From assembly GCF_001635455.1 (NCBI RefSeq), contig NZ_LWEH01000016.1, positions 26,596 to 90,595 of the forward strand: a DNA stretch of 64,000 nucleotides. The letters are read 5' to 3'. The position numbers were made by a program, and so were the translations under genes. The notes beneath the pieces were generated by a model. It saw nothing but the letters and a program-made list of their open reading frames with translations, did no database searches and was not told where the DNA came from. Shown one piece after another: positions 60,642 through 64,000 of the stretch. Within the stretch, counting starts at the first letter, position 1, and each line of letters starts with the position of its first letter. Origin of the DNA: Vibrio sp. HI00D65 (lineage in GTDB: Bacteria > Pseudomonadota > Gammaproteobacteria > Enterobacterales > Vibrionaceae).

Positions 60642-60947
60642 TTACCAGCTAGCCTTACGAAGACCCGGAATCTCGCCTTTCATGCAAGCTTCGCGAACCT
60701 TAATGCGGCTTAGACCGAATTTACGTAGGTAACCGTGTGGACGACCAGTTTGGTTGCAACGGTTACGCTGACGTGATGCACTTGAATCACGTGGAAGAGA
60801 TTGCAGTTTAAGAACTGCATTCCAACGATCTTCTTCAGATGCGTTTACATCGCTAATGATAACTTTTAGCGCAGAACGCTTTTCAGCGAACTTAGCTACT
60901 AGTTTTGCACGTTTAGCTTCACGTGCTTTCATTGATTGTTTAGCCAT
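60642..60947 (-). CDS. rpsN: 30S ribosomal protein S14 (long, zinc-free form)
   Basis: A 101-residue S14 starting [17 protein letters not shown] and ending [20 protein letters not shown] (SW). It has no CxxC zinc ribbon. The frame is open 76 codons upstream through rplE, but ATG 60945-60947 is the family start. Confidence 0.97.
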   Translation of the reverse strand: MAKQSMKAREAKRAKLVAKFAEKRSALKVIISDVNASEEDRWNAVLKLQSLPRDSSASRQRNRCNQTGRPHGYLRKFGLSRIKVREACMKGEIPGLRKASW

Positions 60948-60963
60948 AACAGTAACCCTACCC

Positions 60964-61503
60964 TTACTTACGGAATGGGAAGTTAAAGGCAGCCAGCAGA
61001 GCTCGGCCTTCCTCATCGGAACCCGCAGAAGTCGTGATAGTGATATCAAGACCGCGGACACGATCGACTTTATCGTAGTCGATTTCCGGAAAGATGATTT
61101 GCTCGCGAACGCCCATGCTGTAGTTACCGCGACCGTCGAAAGACTTAGCGCTAACACCACGGAAATCACGTACACGTGGAAGTGCGATAGAGATTAAACG
61201 CTCTAAAAATTCCCACATGCGCTCACCACGCAAGGTTACTTTACAACCAATTGGGTAGCCTTCACGAATTTTGAAACCAGCTACAGATTTACGCGCTTTA
61301 GTGATAAGTGGCTTTTGACCAGAGATCGTTGCCATATCAGCTGCTGCGTTTTCTAGCAGTTTCTTATCGTTGATTGCTTCACCAACGCCCATGTTTAGGG
61401 TGATTTTCTCAATCCTAGGGACTTGCATGACGCTTGTGTAGCTGAACTCTTTGGTAAGCTCAGCGACTACAGACGACTTGTAGTAATCATGCAGTTTCGC
61501 CAT
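60964..61503 (-). CDS. rplE: 50S ribosomal protein L5
   Basis: A 179-residue L5: [38 protein letters not shown], and [15 protein letters not shown]. Binds 5S rRNA and P-site tRNA. 16 bases before rpsN. Confidence 0.97.
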   Translation of the reverse strand: MAKLHDYYKSSVVAELTKEFSYTSVMQVPRIEKITLNMGVGEAINDKKLLENAAADMATISGQKPLITKARKSVAGFKIREGYPIGCKVTLRGERMWEFLERLISIALPRVRDFRGVSAKSFDGRGNYSMGVREQIIFPEIDYDKVDRVRGLDITITTSAGSDEEGRALLAAFNFPFRK

Positions 61504-61527
61504 AGTAGAACTCCAAATTACTTCTAA

Positions 61528-61845
61528 TTAGTTAGAAACAGTTTCGCCGTTAGATTTGAAGAAACGAACTTTCTTGCCATCTTCGATACGGAAACCGATA
61601 CGGTCTGCTTTACCAGTAGCCGTGTTAAAAACTGCAACGTTAGAAGCGTCAATAGCTGCTTCTTGTTCAACGATGCCACCTTGTTGACCTAGAGCCGGAA
61701 CCGGCTTTTGGTGTTTCTTAACAAGGTTGATGCCTTCAACGATAACTTTACCAGTTGTCAGAACCTTAGTTACTTTACCTTTCTTGCCTTTATCTTTACC
61801 AGCAAGAATGATTACTTCGTCATTACGACGGATTTTAGCTGCCAT
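61528..61845 (-). CDS. rplX: 50S ribosomal protein L24
   Basis: A 105-residue L24 with KOW motif [20 protein letters not shown]. Early 50S assembly initiator. 24 bases before rplE. Confidence 0.97.
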   Translation of the reverse strand: MAAKIRRNDEVIILAGKDKGKKGKVTKVLTTGKVIVEGINLVKKHQKPVPALGQQGGIVEQEAAIDASNVAVFNTATGKADRIGFRIEDGKKVRFFKSNGETVSN

Positions 61846-61856
61846 ATTGCCGCTCC

Positions 61857-62228
61857 TTACAGAACTTCAGGTGCTAGTGATACAATCTTCATGAATTTCG
61901 CGTTACGAAGTTCACGAGTCACAGGACCAAAGATACGTGTGCCGACTGGTTGCTCAGTAGTGTCGTTTAACAATACACAAGCATTACTGTCGAAGCGAAT
62001 GACAGAACCGTCTGGGCGACGAACGCCTTTACGGGTGCGCACTACTACCGCCTTCAGAACATCACCTTTTTTTACTTTACCGCGAGGAATTGCTTCCTTA
62101 ACTGTAACTTTGATGATGTCACCGATATGTGCATAACGGCGGTGAGAGCCACCCAGAACCTTAATACACATTACCTTGCGCGCGCCAGAGTTATCTGCTG
62201 CGTCAAGTGTACTTTGCATCTGGATCAT
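61857..62228 (-). CDS. rplN: 50S ribosomal protein L14
   Basis: A 123-residue L14: [20 protein letters not shown]. First gene of the spc operon. It is separated from rpsQ by 161 bases that carry a terminator and a promoter, in contrast to the tight spacing elsewhere. Confidence 0.97.
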   Translation of the reverse strand: MIQMQSTLDAADNSGARKVMCIKVLGGSHRRYAHIGDIIKVTVKEAIPRGKVKKGDVLKAVVVRTRKGVRRPDGSVIRFDSNACVLLNDTTEQPVGTRIFGPVTRELRNAKFMKIVSLAPEVL

Positions 62229-62297
62229 TGTTAGTGCTCCGCTAAATATTAAAACTAGACCCTCTCGGGTCGGGCTGCCTCTTTAAAAGGGACGCGA

Positions 62298-62303
62298 ATT
62301 GTA
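62298..62303 (-). promoter_or_regulatory. Probable spc-operon promoter (-10 element)
   Basis: On the minus strand the -10 hexamer TACAAT lies 70 bases before the rplN ATG; the -35 (about 62321-62326, CTACCC) is poor. A GACCC-GAGA-GGGTC hairpin (62258-62271) lies in the leader. Position matches the E. coli spc promoter between rpsQ and rplN. Confidence 0.6.
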
Positions 62304-62329
62304 CCACCCTTTTTTTAAATTGGGTAGAC

Positions 62330-62367
62330 AAAAAACAAGCGGCCCCAAAAATAATTTGGAGCCGCTT
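62330..62367 (-). terminator. S10-operon terminator after rpsQ
   Basis: Arms 62337-62349 and 62355-62367 form a 13-pair stem with one mismatch; the minus-strand transcript then reads a run of U (62330-62335). It lies 22 bases after the rpsQ stop and marks the end of the S10 operon. Confidence 0.82.
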
Positions 62368-62389
62368 ATAAGTTATAGAATTACAAAGA

Positions 62390-62644
62390 TTAAATCTTCG
62401 CTTTTTCTAGAACTTTAACCAATGTCCAAGACTTAGTCTTAGACAGAGGACGACACTCAGCGATTTCAACTTTGTCGCCTAGGCCACAAGTGTTGTCTTC
62501 GTCGTGTGCGTGTACTTTAGTCGTGCGTTTAACGTATTTACCGTAAATTGGGTGTTTTACAGTACGTTCGATAGCAACAACGATAGACTTGTCCATCTTG
62601 TCACTTACTACACGGCCTTGCTGGATGCGGTTAGTTTCGCTCAT
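62390..62644 (-). CDS. rpsQ: 30S ribosomal protein S17
   Basis: An 84-residue S17 with OB fold: [20 protein letters not shown] and [16 protein letters not shown]. Last gene of the S10 operon. Its start overlaps the rpmC stop by one base. Confidence 0.97.
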   Translation of the reverse strand: MSETNRIQQGRVVSDKMDKSIVVAIERTVKHPIYGKYVKRTTKVHAHDEDNTCGLGDKVEIAECRPLSKTKSWTLVKVLEKAKI

Positions 62645-62835
62645 TATGCGCCTGCCTTTTCAGTCAAAACAGTTTTCACACGTGCGATATCACGGCGTAC
62701 AGCTTTTAGAGTATGAGTTTGCTGAAGCTGACCAGTTGCAGCTTGCATGCGCAAGTTGAACTGTTCACGTAGCAAATTCAATAGCTCAGCGTTAAGCTCT
62801 TCAACGTTCTTTTCGCGTAGATCTTGTGCTTTCAT
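62644..62835 (-). CDS. rpmC: 50S ribosomal protein L29
   Basis: A 63-residue L29: [20 protein letters not shown]. At the tunnel exit, near the trigger-factor/SRP site. ATG 62833-62835 overlaps the rplP TGA by one base (GTGATG); the GTG before it is not needed. Confidence 0.96.
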   Translation of the reverse strand: MKAQDLREKNVEELNAELLNLLREQFNLRMQAATGQLQQTHTLKAVRRDIARVKTVLTEKAGA

Positions 62836-63245
62836 CACATCACCTGCTTAGTTACAAAAGTAGTTTTAACAGGCAGTTTACGTGCCGCTAGGCGGAACGC
62901 TTCACGTGCCAACTCTTCAGGTACGCCATTCATTTCGTACATAACTTTGCCAGGTTGGATTTGAGCAACCCAGTACGCTACTGAACCTTTACCTTTACCT
63001 TGACGAACTTCAAGAGGCTTTTCAGTAATCGGTTTGTCTGGGAATACACGAATCCAGATTTGACCTTGACGCTTAATGTGACGTGTCATAGCACGACGTG
63101 CCGCTTCGATTTGACGAGCAGTCAGACGACCACGGCCAACAGCTTTAAGACCGAATTCGCCGAAGCTTACTTCAGTACCTTTAGCTAGACCACGGTTACG
63201 ACCAGTCATAACCTTGCGGAACTTAGTACGTTTTGGTTGTAGCAT
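62835..63245 (-). CDS. rplP: 50S ribosomal protein L16
   Basis: A 136-residue L16: [20 protein letters not shown], and [20 protein letters not shown]. Binds near the A-site tRNA; Arg81-type hydroxylation target region is present. 11 bases after rpsC. Confidence 0.97.
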   Translation of the reverse strand: MLQPKRTKFRKVMTGRNRGLAKGTEVSFGEFGLKAVGRGRLTARQIEAARRAMTRHIKRQGQIWIRVFPDKPITEKPLEVRQGKGKGSVAYWVAQIQPGKVMYEMNGVPEELAREAFRLAARKLPVKTTFVTKQVM

Positions 63246-63256
63246 CGTTCGACTCC

Positions 63257-63832
63257 TTACTTACGGCCTTTACGCTGCTTCTTAGGCTTATCGCCTTTAG
63301 GCTCTACTGCGTTAGCAGCTGGCATACCGCCTAGAATCTCACCTTTGAAGATCCAAACTTTAATGCCGATCACACCGTATTGAGTGTGAGCCGAAGAAGT
63401 TGCGTAATCAATGTCTGCACGTAGAGTGTGTAGAGGCACACGGCCTTCACGGTACCACTCAGAACGTGCGATTTCAGCGCCGCCTAGACGACCACTTACT
63501 TCCACTTTGATACCTTTAGCGCCTAGACGCATAGCGTTTTGTACTGCGCGCTTCATAGCACGACGGAACATAACACGACGCTCTAGTTGAGACGCGATGC
63601 TATCAGCTACAAGCTGACCATCTAACTCAGGCTTACGTACTTCAGCGATATTGATTTGCGCTGGTACACCTGCGATTTTAGCTACAGCTGCGCGTAGCTT
63701 CTCTACGTCTTCACCTTTCTTACCGATAACAACGCCAGGACGAGCAGTGTGAATTGTCACACGGATGCTCTTAGCTGGACGCTCGATAACGATACGAGAT
63801 AGTGATGCTTTTTGTAGTTCCTTTGTAAGGAA
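63257..63832 (-). pseudogene. rpsC: 30S ribosomal protein S3, N-terminus missing at the fold-back junction
   Basis: Open codons run from [15 protein letters not shown] through [18 protein letters not shown] (KH domain GxxG) to the basic C-terminal tail [10 protein letters not shown]: 191 of about 232 residues. Immediately upstream of the Phe codon is an in-frame TAG (63833-63835) created by the inverted copy; intact S3 has a Gln codon there. About 41 N-terminal residues are lost. S3 is essential, so the gene is almost certainly whole in the cell, and the break is probably an assembly effect. An internal GTG (63758-63760) is not the real start. Confidence 0.9.
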
Positions 63833-64000
63833 CTACAAAAAGCATCACTATCTCGTATCGTTATCGAGCGTCCAGCTAAGAGCATCCGTGTGACAATTCA
63901 CACTGCTCGTCCTGGCGTTGTTATCGGTAAGAAAGGTGAAGACGTAGAGAAGCTACGCGCAGCTGTAGCTAAAATCGCAGGTGTACCAGCGCAAATCAAT
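63650..64000. repeat. Perfect inverted repeat, 174-base arms, folding back within rpsC
   Basis: 63827-64000 is the exact reverse complement of 63650-63823, with centre TGT (63824-63826). The arm is cut by the window end, so the true length may be greater. At the centre the intact gene has a natural short hairpin (TTCCTT-ACA-AAGGAA), which would let a strand fold back and be copied. Confidence 0.97.
63818..64000 (+). pseudogene. Inverted partial copy of rpsC
   Basis: The plus strand here encodes the same S3 segment (from [20 protein letters not shown] to the KH region and VPAQIN), preceded by an in-frame TAG (63815-63817). It has no ribosome site or start and is a by-product of the inverted repeat. 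Confidence 0.9.

Noticed and set aside
63257..63760. rpsC as a complete 167-residue protein starting at an internal GTG
   Set aside because: Reading continues in frame upstream with conserved S3 sequence until the fold-back; the GTG is the Val of VTIHTARP.
63818..64000. A second, divergent rpsC gene
   Set aside because: Identical to the other arm at every base, no start or ribosome site, TAG at its head.

Overview
The window looks like the main chromosome of a Vibrio (Vibrionaceae, Gammaproteobacteria), most like the V. splendidus/V. harveyi side of the genus. Three things point there: moderate G+C, gammaproteobacterial operon orders (mla, kds-lpt-rpoN-ptsN-rapZ, tamAB, cysDNC, S10/spc/alpha ribosomal operons), and a histidine-rich ZrgA-type zinc protein locus and an OlsF-type ornithine lipid synthase that I know from Vibrio. 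No rRNA, tRNA, IS element, prophage or CRISPR array was found.

Layout. 1-3.4 kb (minus): the phospholipid-trafficking operon mlaFEDCB, then ibaG and the first codons of murA. 3.6-11.4 kb (plus): yrbG, the Kdo genes kdsD-kdsC, the LPS export genes lptC-lptA-lptB, then rpoN-hpf-ptsN-rapZ-npr. 11.5-15 kb: mgtE, pmbA (minus) and darP. 15-18.7 kb (minus): thiamine importer thiBPQ behind a TPP riboswitch. 18.7-22.5 kb: ubiX, mpl, fbp and ytfP. 22.5-28 kb (minus): tamA-tamB. 28-30 kb: msrA, ytfK and ytfJ. 30-34 kb (plus): a zinc-linked cluster behind a Zur-type operator, made of a small membrane protein, a His-rich periplasmic zinc binder, an FtsX/MacB-type ABC pair and a DUF3299 lipoprotein-like/periplasmic protein. 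At 33.85-33.96 kb there is a 34-codon membrane-protein gene on the minus strand behind a Fur-like box. 34-40 kb: a conserved hypothetical gene and the sulfate-activation operon cysD-cysN-SLC13 permease-cysC (minus). 40.5-42.4 kb: cpdB.

42.7-51.3 kb is the most accessory-looking block (all plus): a tight six-gene run (DedA, ATP-grasp, DinB, NRDE, YHS, OlsF), a Crp-like regulator, elaA, a DMT-family exporter, an AraC-type regulator and a DUF4405 protein. 51.4-53.5 kb: ytfB, fklB and a DUF2780 lipoprotein. 53.6 kb to the end (minus): alpha operon (rpsM-K-D-rpoA-rplQ), spc operon (rplN through rpmJ) and the end of the S10 operon (rpsC-rplP-rpmC-rpsQ).

Much of the window serves the Gram-negative envelope: Mla (phospholipid), Lpt/Kds (LPS), Tam (outer-membrane biogenesis), murA/mpl (peptidoglycan) and OlsF (phosphorus-free lipid). 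Metal and vitamin acquisition (Zur-linked cluster, Fur-linked small gene, MgtE, ThiBPQ) is the second theme.

The strongest anomaly is at the right edge. The last 174 bases (63827-64000) are an exact reverse complement of 63650-63823, folding back inside rpsC at a small natural hairpin. rpsC therefore loses about 40 N-terminal codons. This is most simply an assembly or amplification chimera at a contig end, not biology.
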